Assembly: GCF_001308265.1 (NCBI RefSeq)
Contig: NZ_CP012023.1
Coordinates: 248,001 to 312,000, forward strand
Direction: 5' to 3'
Origin: Celeribacter marinus
GTDB taxonomy: Bacteria; Pseudomonadota; Alphaproteobacteria; Rhodobacterales; Rhodobacteraceae
Length of the DNA stretch: 64,000 nt
The notes under the pieces are model-generated. The model had not been told where the DNA came from, ran no database searches, and was given only the letters and a program-made list of their open reading frames with translations. The stretch's first letter is position 1. Each line of letters opens with the position of its first letter. A program made the position numbers and the translations under genes. Positions 34,055-44,193 of this stretch are shown one piece after another.

Positions 34055-35254
34055 TTAGCGAGAGGCCGCAATGGCGCGGCCACACGCAGCCGCAGATGAC
34101 CACGCCCATTGGAAATTGTAGCCGCCAAGCCACCCCGTGACATCGACCACTTCGCCGATGAAATACAGCCCCCGAACCGCCTTGGCCTCCATCGTGGCTG
34201 ACGAGAGCGCATCGGTGTCGACGCCGCCAAGCGTGACTTCGGCTGTGCGGTAGCCCTCTGACCCCACAGGGCGCAATTCCATGGCGTGGAGCGCATCGGC
34301 GATCGCGGTGAGTGCCTTGTCGGAGTGATCCGCGAGATTGCCCGATAGGCCCAGACGCTCGGCCAATGTGTTGGCCAGTTTGGTGGGAAAGATCGTGCCA
34401 AGCCCCGTGTGCATCTGGCGGCGACCGTTCTCGCTACGTGCGGCTTTCAGAGCGCCAAAAATATCGCGGTTGGGTGATAGGTTCACGGTGATCGGATCTC
34501 CGTCACGCCAATAACTCGACACCTGCAAAATCGACGGTCCCGAAAGGCCGCGATGCGTAAACAACAATGCCTCGTCAAACGCCGTGCCATTTGCTGTCAC
34601 CCGCGCGTCTAGGGCGGTGCCCGATAGAGGCGTGATCCATTCAAGTTCTTGCGGCGCGAATGTGAGCGGCACGAGGGCAGGGCGGGTGTCGGTCAGGGCC
34701 AGTCCGAATTGTTCCGCGATCTGGTAGCCGATGCCGGTCGCCCCCATTTTGGGAATGGATTTGCCGCCCGTGGCGACGACCAGATTGCGGGTGGTGACGG
34801 CGCGGCCCGAGAGGGTCAAATGAAACGTATCCCCGTCATGGCGCACCGCGTCGATTGTGGTGCCAAGGGCGATATCGGCCCCGCGCGCCTCGGCCAAAAG
34901 CATGTCGATGATGGCTTGCGATTTGCCATCGCAAAACAACTGGCCAAGGGTCTTTTCGTGGTAGGTGATCCCATGCGACACGCATAGATCGATGAAATCC
35001 CATTGTGTGTAGCGCGCGAGGGCTGATTTTGAGAAGTGTTTGTTTGCGCTTATGAAATTATCGGAGCTTGCGTACATATTGGTGAAATTGCACCGCCCGC
35101 CGCCCGATATGCGCACCTTATCTGCCGCGCGTTTGGCGTGATCGACCACAAGCACCTTTGCCCCCGTCTGGGCGGCAAATTTGGCGCAAAACAACCCCGC
35201 CGCCCCCGCGCCGAGAATGATGGTGTCATAGGAGGATGCAAAGGACTGGATCAT
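34055..35254 (-). CDS. NAD(P)/FAD-dependent oxidoreductase, BaiN/HI0933 (YhiN) family
   Basis: This 399-residue flavoprotein has the FAD-binding motif LGAGAAGLFCAKFAA near residues 14-28 and the family hallmark VRISGGGRCNFTN near 47-59. WLGGYNFQWAWSS near the C-terminus closes the FAD site. The cellular role of most members is unknown; BaiN itself acts in bile-acid dehydroxylation in a clostridium, which is not relevant here. The start at 35254 has no strong ribosome-binding site but fits the family N-terminus. Confidence 0.88.
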   Translation of the reverse strand: MIQSFASSYDTIILGAGAAGLFCAKFAAQTGAKVLVVDHAKRAADKVRISGGGRCNFTNMYASSDNFISANKHFSKSALARYTQWDFIDLCVSHGITYHEKTLGQLFCDGKSQAIIDMLLAEARGADIALGTTIDAVRHDGDTFHLTLSGRAVTTRNLVVATGGKSIPKMGATGIGYQIAEQFGLALTDTRPALVPLTFAPQELEWITPLSGTALDARVTANGTAFDEALLFTHRGLSGPSILQVSSYWRDGDPITVNLSPNRDIFGALKAARSENGRRQMHTGLGTIFPTKLANTLAERLGLSGNLADHSDKALTAIADALHAMELRPVGSEGYRTAEVTLGGVDTDALSSATMEAKAVRGLYFIGEVVDVTGWLGGYNFQWAWSSAAACGRAIAASR

Positions 35255-35373
35255 AGCGCGTTAGTGCCGCGATATCGCCCTAAAAACAAGGTGAATTAAG
35301 CGAAATGCCCGCGCGATTTAAATGTGCATTAACATCGAAGCATTAATGTCCACTCAAACAGGTGGGTGCGGCT

Positions 35374-36345
35374 ATGGCCATTTTTCTAGTTTGGGAATTG
35401 AGTGACCTGACGCAAGTGGGGTCGGGCTTTTCGGTCAATACCGGAGCCACCCCCGAGCTTGTCCATGTGGTTGATGAGGATGCGTTTCTTGAAAACACCG
35501 ATAGCACGCAAACACTTGAGACCGCGCAAACGTTAAACGGCTCCTCCTATGCAACAAATTCAGCAGTATTTGTTGAAGATTCATATGTTATGCGCCCCGC
35601 GGGCGGACCGACTGATGGATCACAAGATTTCACAATCTTTCTGTTGCATGTCGGGGGCGATTGGGTTGGGGCGGCCTCAACTGCACCTCTCGTTGAGGGC
35701 GCGTCATATACCTATGTTGGCAGTGCAAACACTAATCCCAGTGTGGCCTATGCGGATTTGCATGTGTGCTTTCAAGCTGGCACGTAGATCTCGACGCCAC
35801 AGGGGCCGTGTGCGGTGGAATACTTGCGTATCGGTGACGTGATTTGCACGCGCGATAATGGTCCGCAACCGATTGTTTGGGCGGGACTTAGTGATGTCTG
35901 TGGCATCGGGCGCGCCGCCCCGATTTGGTTCGGCCCGCGCGCAATGGCGGTACTCGGCGCACAGGGTGCGCCGCCGCTCAGTGTCAGTCCACAACATCGC
36001 ATGCTGGTCCGTGATGCGTGTGGGGCCGAGGTGCTTGTCCCTGCAAAGGCGCTCGTCGGGTGGGAAGATGTCGTTCAACGGCCCGTTTCGAATGTGAGAT
36101 ATGTCCACATCATGGTGCACGAACACGCGTTGCTCACCGCCAATGGCGTGATCTGTGAAAGCTTCAATCCAGGTCCAATGGCGCTCAATGCCTTATCCTT
36201 CATGAACCGGATCAAGATATTGCGCATGCATCCGCACGCGATGACGCGCCGCGTCTACAAAGATGTGCGTCCTATGATTGGTGCCGCAAAGTGGCGGCGC
36301 ACCGTGACGCATCACCGCACGCTTATCGCTGTTGGGTCAAAATAG
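35374..36345 (+). pseudogene. Hint-domain (Hedgehog/intein-type) protein interrupted by an in-frame amber codon
   Basis: A 137-residue frame from ATG 35374 ends at TAG 35785-35787. The same frame continues without other stops to TGA/TAG-free sequence ending at 36345. Across the stop it reads CFQAGT, then ISTPQGPCAVEYLRIGDVI, then TRDNGPQPIVWAG: exactly the Hint_2 motif common in roseobacters. The amber codon replaces one residue inside that motif, six codons after the splice-type Cys132. Full length would be about 323 residues. Nonsense mutation is the simplest reading; readthrough or a split gene restarting at GTG 35815 are alternatives. The N-terminal part has no recognised fold. Confidence 0.8.
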
Positions 36346-36363
36346 TATCGGCGTGCGCACCAC

Positions 36364-36696
36364 TTACATCGAAAACGAGGTGCCACAGCCACATGAGGCG
36401 GTGGCGTTCGGGTTCTCGATCACGAACCGCGCGCCTATCAACTCCTCGCTGAAATCAATGACTGCGTTCTCCAAGAACGGCAGTGACACGGGGTCGACCA
36501 CAACCATAGCGCCGTCTCCCTCAAGGCGCACATCGTCGCCCGTGGGGGCGTCCAACGTGATCTCGTACTGAAACCCTGAACACCCGCCGCCCTCTACGGC
36601 GACACGCAACGCTTTGTCCTCTCCCGAGGCCGCGTTAATCTCGGATATGCGGGCAAAGGCGCGGGGTGTGACGGTGGGCGGAAGCGTGAGGGCCAT
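36364..36696 (-). CDS. A-type iron-sulfur carrier (HesB/IscA/ErpA family)
   Basis: This 110-residue A-type carrier has the three cluster-binding cysteines visible in EGGGCSGFQY and SCGCGTSF. Such proteins deliver Fe-S clusters to apo-enzymes. The start at 36696 follows AAAGAGA; the frame extends upstream but the extra residues are not family-like. It is divergent from dgt, a frequent alphaproteobacterial neighbour. IscA and ErpA cannot be separated by eye. Confidence 0.92.
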   Translation of the reverse strand: MALTLPPTVTPRAFARISEINAASGEDKALRVAVEGGGCSGFQYEITLDAPTGDDVRLEGDGAMVVVDPVSLPFLENAVIDFSEELIGARFVIENPNATASCGCGTSFSM

Positions 36697-36878
36697 GATG
36701 CGTCTCTTTATCAATACGTTTCGGTCATTTGCGCGATGTTTTGCGCAACCTTTTGCGCCATGTGTTTGTCGCGCGGTGTTGCATCGAATATAGGGATACA
36801 AAGGACCGCCGACAAGGTGGCCAAACGGGACTGTGAAGGTGGGCGCATCAGCGCCACCTCAAAAGGGGAATTGGGCAG

Positions 36879-38066
36879 ATGTTGAAATCTTATGCGAGCC
36901 AACCGTTCGAGACACGCGGGCGGTTGTTTGACGAAAAGCTATCGACCTTTCGTTCGCCCTTTCAACGCGACCGCGACCGGATCATTCACTCATCGGCGTT
37001 TCGCCGTCTCAAGCATAAAACCCAAGTGTTCGTGGAACACGAGGGCGATTATTACCGCACCCGACTGACCCATTCAATTGAGGTCGCTCAGGTGGCGCGC
37101 ACCATTGCAGGGGCTTTGGGGCTCAATGAGGGCTTGGCGGAGGCCATCGCTTTGGCTCATGATTTGGGCCATTCGCCGTTCGGGCACACGGGCGAAGATG
37201 CGCTTGAGGATCTCATGGCGCCTTATGGCGGGTTTGATCACAATGCGCAGGCACTTCGGATCGTGACGAAGTTGGAAAAACACTATGCGGATTTTGATGG
37301 GCTTAATCTGACATGGGAAAGCCTTGAGGGGATCGCAAAACACAACGGGCCAATTACCGGTCCGTATGCCGACCCCAAACGCCATCCCGAGGGGCATGCG
37401 CTGTCCTATGCGCTCAAAGAGGTCAATGATCAGTTCGATCTGGAATTGCACACTTTTGCCAGTGCGGAGGCACAAGTGGCCGCAATTGCCGATGATGTTG
37501 CGTATAACCATCACGACTTGCATGACGGGTTGCGTGCGGGTCTGTTTACGGCTGATGATTTGATCGAATTGCCACTCACGGATCGCGCCTACGCAGATGT
37601 GGATGCGACTTATCCCGACCTTGAGGCCACGCGGCGCGATCACGAGGCGTTGCGGCGTATTTTTGGCTATATGGTTGAGGATGTGATTACGATTGCGACC
37701 AATCGTTTGGACAGTGCGCGCCCCGAAACCGCGCAGGATATCCGTGATCTGGACCGGACGATCATTCGGTTTTCAAAGCCGTTCTTTCAAAACTTGAAAG
37801 TGATTAAATCGTTCTTGTTCAAGCGGATGTACCGCGCTCCTTCAGTCGTGGTCGAGCGCGAGCGTGTCACGGTCATGGTCAATACGTTGTTCCCGCTGTT
37901 CATGGCAAAGCCTGCGCTTTTGCCACCCGAGTGGCGTGATGAAATTGATGCGGCACGAGATGACACCCAGTTGGCACGAATTGTACTTGATTACGTGGCT
38001 GGGATGACCGACCGTTTCGCGATTCAAGAATTTGAACGCCTGTGCGCAACCCCGCGCGAGATATAG
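36879..38066 (+). CDS. dgt: Deoxyguanosinetriphosphate triphosphohydrolase-like protein
   Basis: This 395-residue HD-domain dNTP triphosphohydrolase has FRRLKHKTQVF near residues 41-51, TRLTHSIEVAQ near 64-74 and ALAHDLGHSPFGH near 94-106, supplying the H...HD metal ligands. It hydrolyses dNTPs to nucleosides and triphosphate and helps control dNTP pools. AAGGGGAA lies upstream of the ATG. It leads a plus-strand series to scpB. Confidence 0.94.
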   Translation: MLKSYASQPFETRGRLFDEKLSTFRSPFQRDRDRIIHSSAFRRLKHKTQVFVEHEGDYYRTRLTHSIEVAQVARTIAGALGLNEGLAEAIALAHDLGHSPFGHTGEDALEDLMAPYGGFDHNAQALRIVTKLEKHYADFDGLNLTWESLEGIAKHNGPITGPYADPKRHPEGHALSYALKEVNDQFDLELHTFASAEAQVAAIADDVAYNHHDLHDGLRAGLFTADDLIELPLTDRAYADVDATYPDLEATRRDHEALRRIFGYMVEDVITIATNRLDSARPETAQDIRDLDRTIIRFSKPFFQNLKVIKSFLFKRMYRAPSVVVERERVTVMVNTLFPLFMAKPALLPPEWRDEIDAARDDTQLARIVLDYVAGMTDRFAIQEFERLCATPREI

Positions 38067-38075
38067 GACCTGAAC

Positions 38076-39026
38076 ATGACAAACCGCATGATTGGCACGA
38101 CAGGCGTAGCCCTCACACCCTTGGGATTTGGCACGTCTGGTTTGGGCGATATGCCTGACACCTATGGCTATAGCGTCGATGCGGATCGTGCTGCCGCGAC
38201 CCTGCGCGCGATTTTCGACGGGCCGGCGCGGTTGATCGACACCTCGAACAATTACGGCGCGGGGCGCTCAGAGGCGCGGGTGGGGGCAGTGATCAAATCG
38301 GACGGCTTGCCCGCCGGTATGACGCTTTCGACCAAATTGGACCGCGATCCAGACACGGGACGCTTTGACGCCGCGCGCGCGTGGGCCTCGTTGGAGGAAA
38401 GCTGTGCACGTCTTGGTGTGAGCCAAATTCCGCTGTTGTTTTTGCACGACCCTGAACATGCCCGCGATTTGGACGAGGTTGAGGGCGCGTTGGACGCGTT
38501 ATTCGAGATGAAAGAGGCGGGGCGCGCAAAGGCGGTGGGTTTGGCCATGGGGCGGCTCGATATTATGGAGCCGATGCTCAAATCACGGCCATTTGACGCG
38601 CTGATTTCGCATAACCGCTTTACGCTGTTGAACCGGTCCGCCTCTGCGATGTTCGATTATGCCGCAGATGCGGGGATCGCCGTGATCAATGCCGCACCGT
38701 TTGCGGGCGGGGTTTTGGCCAAAGGGGCCGACGAAATGCCGCGTGTCACGTACCAAGAGGCAACTGAGGAAACCCTAGCGCCCGTGCGCCGCATTGAGGC
38801 GCTTTGTGCGCGCCACGGCGTGGCTACGGGCGCGGTGGCCTTGCAATTTTCCATGCGTGATCCGCGTGTAAGCACAACATTGTTTGGCGTGTCCAAACCC
38901 GAGCGGGTTGCACAAGCGATTGGCTGGGCGCAAATGGAGATCCCGACAGCACTTTGGGATGAATTGGCTGAATTCCCATTCGAATCCGCCGATCCCGAAG
39001 CAAACCGAGAGTATAAAGCCGGCTAG
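38076..39026 (+). CDS. Aldo/keto reductase
   Basis: This 316-residue NADPH-dependent AKR barrel is closest in style to the D-threo-aldose 1-dehydrogenase/pyridoxal dehydrogenase group. LGFGTSGLG opens it, and LIDTSNNYGAGRSEARVG near residues 52-69 has the catalytic Asp and Tyr. STKLDRD supplies the Lys and LLFLHDPEH the His. The substrate is unknown. It starts 9 nt after dgt with AGGACC as ribosome-binding site, so it is cotranscribed, although it is not part of the usual dgt-argS order. Confidence 0.88.
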   Translation: MTNRMIGTTGVALTPLGFGTSGLGDMPDTYGYSVDADRAAATLRAIFDGPARLIDTSNNYGAGRSEARVGAVIKSDGLPAGMTLSTKLDRDPDTGRFDAARAWASLEESCARLGVSQIPLLFLHDPEHARDLDEVEGALDALFEMKEAGRAKAVGLAMGRLDIMEPMLKSRPFDALISHNRFTLLNRSASAMFDYAADAGIAVINAAPFAGGVLAKGADEMPRVTYQEATEETLAPVRRIEALCARHGVATGAVALQFSMRDPRVSTTLFGVSKPERVAQAIGWAQMEIPTALWDELAEFPFESADPEANREYKAG

Positions 39027-39052
39027 TCCGGCACGTAAAAGGTGATTTAACG

Positions 39053-41026
39053 ATGTCAATTGAAGCAGTTACAGGCCTCGCGCCCGTCGAAGCATTTGCC
39101 CTTGTCGGTGTGTTGGGTGTGGGGGCGCAGTGGGTGGCGTGGCGTCTGCATTTGCCTGCGATTGTGGTGATGCTCGCCGTTGGCCTGTTGGTGGGGCCGG
39201 TGTTCGGACTGTTCAATCCCGCACGTGACATTGGTGATATGGTCCAACCGCTCATCTCGATGGCGGTTGCTGTGATCTTGTTCGAGGGTGGTCTGACACT
39301 TGATCTGCACAAGCTTGGTGATGCCAAAAAAGGTGTGATGCGGCTTGTCTTTATCGGTGCGCCTCTTGGTTGGTTTTCATCCGCACTGGCACTGCACTAT
39401 GGCGCGGGGCTTGGGTGGGAGGCGTCCACGGTCTTCGGCGGCATTATGGTTGTGACAGGGCCGACTGTGATTGCGCCGCTGTTGCGCACCGCTAAACTTT
39501 CGCGCCGCCCCGCCAATCTGTTGCAATGGGAAGCCATCGTGAACGATCCTGTTGGGGCGTTGGCGGCGGTGCTTGCCTTCGAATTTGTGTTGGTCGGACG
39601 CGAGGCGGAAAGCTTTGGCGGTGCTCTGGTCGAATTGGGTGTTGGCATTTCGGTGGCAATGGTTGTCGGACTGGTCGCAGGTTTGGGGATTTCGCGCGCG
39701 TTTCGCGAGGCGTGGGTGCCCGAATATATGAAGGTGCCTGTGCTCTTCGTCACCATGTTGGCCGCGTTTGCCTTGCCCGATATGATGCTGCACGAAAGTG
39801 GGCTTTTGGCCGTGACCGTCATGGGGCTGGTGATTGCCAATGCCGATTTGCCCTCATTTGAGGAGCTGCGCCGGTTCAAAGAACACGCAACCATCCTACT
39901 GGTGTCGGGTGTGTTTATCTTGCTTGCGGCCTCGCTCGATTTCGCGTCTCTTTCGACGCTGACGTGGCGCGCGGGTCTGTTTGTGGCCTTGGTCATTTTG
40001 CTCGCACGTCCGCTTACCGTTCTGATATCACTGGCGTTTTCTGGCTTGCCGCGCAATGAAAAGCTGTTGATTGCCTTTACGGGCCCGCGCGGTGTGGTTT
40101 TGGTTGCTGTCGCGGGTCTGTTTGGGGAGCGCTTGGCTGCGGCGGGTGTTGAGGACGGGGCTGTCATTGGTCCACTGGCCTTTATCCTTGTGTTGGCCAC
40201 GGTTGTTTTGCACGGGTTCACGCTTGCGCCATTCGCGCGCTTTTTGGGGTTGGCGCAAAGCGGCACGCCGGGCGTCTTGTTCATTGGCGGGTCGCGGTTC
40301 ACCACCGCCTTGGCCGAGGCCCTCAAAAAGGCCGAGGTGCCAGTGTTGATTGCCGATCCCAACCACGCACGCCTTGTGCGCCCACGCGCCACGGGTTTGC
40401 CGGTGTTTTACGGCGATGTGTTGTCTGAGGCGGCCGAGCATTCTCTTGAAATCCTCAGCTACAAAACCATCGTCGCGGCGACAGAAAATGACGCCTACAA
40501 CACCCTTGTCGCTACGGATTTGGCGCCTGAGTTCGGACATGATCAAACGTGGCAGATTGCACGCCACCGCGCCGAACAGGCCCGCCACGCCTTGCCCACG
40601 CAACTGGGTGGACGGGCGTTTGGCGCAGGAAAGACCTTTCGCGAGTTGGAGGATTTGATCATAGGCGGGTGGCGTATTGCCATGACGGGCCTGACTGATG
40701 AATTCACGTTTGAGGATTGGAAAGCGGGGCGCACGGGGGCGCATTTGATCGGGTATGTGCCAGCGGACGGCTCGTTTAAGCGGGTCACACCCGACGATAT
40801 CGAAGTGTTGTTCCCAAATCGGGCCGAGGCGCGCATCGAAGATCTGCCAGAAGAGCAGCGTGAAACGGCGCGCGAGGCATTGCGGCGGCGTCTGACCGAT
40901 GCGCGCCGAAACAGCGCACGCGCCAAACTGGGCGCAGGTGTGCGTATTTTGGCGCTCGTCCCACCGGTGAGCGAGACAGAAGAGGCGGTCGTTGAGGCCG
41001 CAAAATCCAAAGGGCCGCACGCATAG
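39053..41026 (+). CDS. Cation:proton antiporter with C-terminal nucleotide-binding (RCK/TrkA-N-like) domain
   Basis: This 657-residue membrane protein has about twelve hydrophobic helices in residues 1-400 (CPA-type fold; AIVNDPVGALAAVLAFE near 161-177 is the ion-path motif) and a cytoplasmic half. The second half starts with a Rossmann-like segment (GVLFIGGSRFTTALAEALKK near 405), then TENDAYNTLVA, and ends in a charged helix. It exchanges Na+ or K+ for H+, probably gated by a nucleotide. AAGGTGA precedes the ATG. Its place between dgt and argS is an insertion in otherwise housekeeping order. Confidence 0.9.
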   Translation: MSIEAVTGLAPVEAFALVGVLGVGAQWVAWRLHLPAIVVMLAVGLLVGPVFGLFNPARDIGDMVQPLISMAVAVILFEGGLTLDLHKLGDAKKGVMRLVFIGAPLGWFSSALALHYGAGLGWEASTVFGGIMVVTGPTVIAPLLRTAKLSRRPANLLQWEAIVNDPVGALAAVLAFEFVLVGREAESFGGALVELGVGISVAMVVGLVAGLGISRAFREAWVPEYMKVPVLFVTMLAAFALPDMMLHESGLLAVTVMGLVIANADLPSFEELRRFKEHATILLVSGVFILLAASLDFASLSTLTWRAGLFVALVILLARPLTVLISLAFSGLPRNEKLLIAFTGPRGVVLVAVAGLFGERLAAAGVEDGAVIGPLAFILVLATVVLHGFTLAPFARFLGLAQSGTPGVLFIGGSRFTTALAEALKKAEVPVLIADPNHARLVRPRATGLPVFYGDVLSEAAEHSLEILSYKTIVAATENDAYNTLVATDLAPEFGHDQTWQIARHRAEQARHALPTQLGGRAFGAGKTFRELEDLIIGGWRIAMTGLTDEFTFEDWKAGRTGAHLIGYVPADGSFKRVTPDDIEVLFPNRAEARIEDLPEEQRETAREALRRRLTDARRNSARAKLGAGVRILALVPPVSETEEAVVEAAKSKGPHA

Positions 41027-41122
41027 GCGCGGGGGGATCGCGCGGTGATCTCCCCCTTGACCGTTGACGATTTCGCCCACCATGTTAAACCGCGCGGATA
41101 CTCAAAAGAGAGATCATACGAC

Positions 41123-42841
41123 ATGAACCTATTCGCCGATATTCGCGCTCTGGTGACGGGCAGCCTTGATACACTTGTATCCGAGGGTGTTCTCCCCGAT
41201 GGCCTTGATTACGCCAATGTGGCGGTTGAGCCGCCCCGCGATCCCCTTCACGGTGATATGGCAACCAATGCCGCAATGGTTTTGGCTAAACCTGCCAAAT
41301 CCAATCCGCGCGCAATTGCTGAGGCCTTGGCGGCCAAACTGGGCGCTGATCCGCGCATTGAAAGCGTCGATGTGGCAGGGCCGGGCTTCATCAACCTGCG
41401 TCTTGCGCCCGCGCTGTGGACCGGGCTGGTTGAGGGCATTTTGTCTGATGACGCCTATGGCAAGTCCGCACTTGGGGCCGCCAAAAAGGTCAATGTCGAA
41501 TTTGTGTCGGCCAACCCCACGGGGCCGATGCATGTCGGTCACACGCGCGGTGCGGTGTTTGGCGATGCGTTGGCCTCGCTCCTTGATTACGCGGGTTACG
41601 ATGTGACGCGCGAATACTACATCAACGATGGCGGCGCACAGGTCGATGTGCTCGCCCGCTCCGCCTACCTGCGGTATCTTGAAGCCTTGGGCCAAGAGGT
41701 CGAGTTCCCCGAGGGGACGTATCCGGGAGACTATCTGGTTCAGGTCGGTGAGGCTCTCAAAGACAAGTACGGCGATAGCCTTGTCGGGAAACCCGAAGGC
41801 GACTGGATCGATGATATCCGTGTGTTCTCCATCGAGGCGATGATGGATATGATCCGTGGCGACCTCAAGGCGCTCGGTGTCGAGATGGATAATTTCTATT
41901 CCGAGAAATCGCTTTACGACACAGGCCTGATTGAAAGCGCGATCGAAGAGTTGCGCAGCAAAGACCTGATTTATCGCGGCACGCTTGAGCCGCCAAAGGG
42001 TCAGATGCCCGAGGATTGGGAAGCGCGCGAACAAACCTTGTTCCGCTCCACCGCCCACGGCGATGATGTGGATCGTCCGATCCAGAAATCCGATGGCGCA
42101 TGGACCTATTTTGCCCCCGACATTGCCTATCACTATGACAAGGTGAAGCGCGGGTATGACGAGATTATCGACATTTTCGGTGCCGACCACGGTGGTTATG
42201 TCAAGCGGATGAAGGCGGCGGTATCCGCCCTGTCCGAAGGCAAAGTTGGCTGTGATATCAAACTGGTGCAGTTGGTGAAGCTGTTTCGCAACGGCGTGCC
42301 GCTCAAGATGTCCAAACGCTCTGGCACCTTTGTCACCCTGCGCGATGTGGTTGAACAGGTCGGCGCGGATGTGACCCGTTTTGTGATGCTCACGCGCAAG
42401 AATGATGCGCCCCTTGATTTCGATTTCGACAAGGTTCTGGAGCAATCCAAAGATAACCCTGTGTTCTACGTTCAATACGCCCATGCGCGGGTCCGCTCGG
42501 TATTGCGCAAAGCCGAGGATCAAGGGATTTCCTTGACCGACACGCCGAACCTGACGGATCCTGCCGAATTGGCTGTGGCCAAAAAGCTAGCCGATTGGCC
42601 GCGTCAGGTCGAGATTGCCGCCAAAAGTCATGAGCCGCACCGTATCGCGTTCTTTTTGTATGAGCTTGCATCAGATTTCCATGCGTTGTGGAACAAGGGC
42701 AACGACAACGAGGGGCTGCGGTTTTTACAAGAGGACCACGCGGCGTCGGCGGCAAAAATTGCGCTGCCACGTGCCGTTGCCGTTGTTATTTCATCGGGTC
42801 TTGGTATTCTCGGTGTAACGCCTGCGGAGGAAATGCGCTAA
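41123..42841 (+). CDS. argS: Arginyl-tRNA synthetase
   Basis: This 572-residue class I synthetase has the HIGH-type motif [14 protein letters not shown] near residues 129-142 and KMSKRSG near 394-400. The N-terminal additional domain and the C-terminal anticodon-binding helices ([13 protein letters not shown]) are present. The start at 41123 follows AGAGAGA and begins with the family [18 protein letters not shown] farther upstream lacks support. Confidence 0.97.
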   Translation: MNLFADIRALVTGSLDTLVSEGVLPDGLDYANVAVEPPRDPLHGDMATNAAMVLAKPAKSNPRAIAEALAAKLGADPRIESVDVAGPGFINLRLAPALWTGLVEGILSDDAYGKSALGAAKKVNVEFVSANPTGPMHVGHTRGAVFGDALASLLDYAGYDVTREYYINDGGAQVDVLARSAYLRYLEALGQEVEFPEGTYPGDYLVQVGEALKDKYGDSLVGKPEGDWIDDIRVFSIEAMMDMIRGDLKALGVEMDNFYSEKSLYDTGLIESAIEELRSKDLIYRGTLEPPKGQMPEDWEAREQTLFRSTAHGDDVDRPIQKSDGAWTYFAPDIAYHYDKVKRGYDEIIDIFGADHGGYVKRMKAAVSALSEGKVGCDIKLVQLVKLFRNGVPLKMSKRSGTFVTLRDVVEQVGADVTRFVMLTRKNDAPLDFDFDKVLEQSKDNPVFYVQYAHARVRSVLRKAEDQGISLTDTPNLTDPAELAVAKKLADWPRQVEIAAKSHEPHRIAFFLYELASDFHALWNKGNDNEGLRFLQEDHAASAAKIALPRAVAVVISSGLGILGVTPAEEMR

Positions 42842-42997
42842 ACGCATCTCTTCGGGGCAAGGGCGGATGTGCGTCCCCGTGTGAAGGCCGGCAAAGATCG
42901 GCCTCATACATCACATCAAGAGCAGTTTATAACCCGTTGATATAAAACAAAACGGGATGAGGTCGCATTGACGGCTTCAAGAGGCAAAGAGGCGAAT

Positions 42998-44179
42998 ATG
43001 ACGCAGGATTTCAAATCCCATCAGGGCACCCGTTCCGCTCAAATGGACGGCTACGCGGCGCAGCCAAATTATGGCCATGTGCCGCCCCAACACGGGCAAC
43101 CGCAGTATGGCGGTCAGCCGCATGCGCAGTATGGCGCGCCACGTGATCCGTCGGGTGTGCATTCTGAGCAACAGTATGCACCGCAGCCCGCGTACCACGC
43201 GCCGCACCTTCATGCTCAACATCATGCTCAATATGGCAGTCAATTTGGTGCCCCTGAGGCCGGATATGCGGACTATGATGACGGTGCGGTTGCGCAAATG
43301 CCGCGACTGGGTGTGACGCAATGGGCGGGCGCGGCTGTGTCGCTTGTGCTCGTTTTGACCATTGGCGTTTGGGGTTACAAGCAAATGGTGCGCGATGTGT
43401 CGGGTGTTCCGGTCATTCGTGCTCTTGCGGGCGAGGCGCGCTCAATCCCCGACGATCCCGGTGGACAACTTGCTATGCACCAAGGTCTTGCCGTGAATTC
43501 CGTGACCGCCGATGGCTCCGCGGCGGCGCCCGCTGATAGCTTGATGCTTGCGCCCAAACCCATCGCCTTGCTGGACGAAGATCAGCCCATGGGAGAGATC
43601 GAACCTGAGGCCACATTCGTGGCCTATGCGCCCGACACCAATGCCTATGCAATTGAGGCAGATGACGGTTTGACACAAATCGCCGTTGAACCCGATGCGT
43701 TGGAGCTTACAGATTTTGAACAGGTGTCCGCGCCGCTCGCGTCGGGCGTGGATTTGGGACCGGATGTGAGCGTGTCGCCTATGCCAAAGCCGCGCCCTGT
43801 ACGTTTGGCGGCCGCCCGTGCAGCCAACGCAACCGCAACAGATGCTCTGCCAAGCCTTGATGGTGTGGCGGGGGATATTCTGGCCGCAATCGGGGCCACG
43901 GATGAGGTCGATATGGCCTCGCTTGGGGCAGATACCGCGATTGTCCAACTTGGCGCGTTTCCCAAACGTGAAAGCGCGCTGATCGAATGGGATCGCCTGT
44001 CCGCTAAATTCTCCGATTTTATGGACGGAAAACAACGGGTTGTGGTTGAGGCCACGTCAGGCGGAAAACCGTTCTACCGTCTGCGCGCCGTAGGCTTTGC
44101 CAATAGTGACGACAGCAAACGCTTTTGCGCCGCTCTCAATGCGATGAACGCGGCCTGTGTGCCCGTTGCGCGCAATTGA
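42998..44179 (+). CDS. SPOR-domain cell-division protein with Gln/Tyr/His-rich N-terminus
   Basis: This 393-residue bitopic protein has a cytoplasmic N-terminus (1-105) strongly enriched in Gln, Tyr, His, Gly and Pro, with repeats such as QPQYG, HAQYG and QSQFG-like units. One TM helix is near 108-127. A Pro/Asp-rich periplasmic linker leads to a C-terminal SPOR domain (about 315-393, AIVQLGAFPKRESALIEW) that binds denuded septal peptidoglycan. AGAGGCG precedes the ATG at 42998; a TTG 30 nt upstream is less likely. It precedes nagZ, consistent with a role in wall remodelling at division. Confidence 0.88.
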   Translation: MTQDFKSHQGTRSAQMDGYAAQPNYGHVPPQHGQPQYGGQPHAQYGAPRDPSGVHSEQQYAPQPAYHAPHLHAQHHAQYGSQFGAPEAGYADYDDGAVAQMPRLGVTQWAGAAVSLVLVLTIGVWGYKQMVRDVSGVPVIRALAGEARSIPDDPGGQLAMHQGLAVNSVTADGSAAAPADSLMLAPKPIALLDEDQPMGEIEPEATFVAYAPDTNAYAIEADDGLTQIAVEPDALELTDFEQVSAPLASGVDLGPDVSVSPMPKPRPVRLAAARAANATATDALPSLDGVAGDILAAIGATDEVDMASLGADTAIVQLGAFPKRESALIEWDRLSAKFSDFMDGKQRVVVEATSGGKPFYRLRAVGFANSDDSKRFCAALNAMNAACVPVARN

Positions 44180-44193
44180 TGTGAGGCGAGACT

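Noticed and set aside
41129..42523. 464-codon open frame on the minus strand
   Set aside because: It is fully antisense to argS, whose motifs are unmistakable; the frame is a codon-bias artefact.
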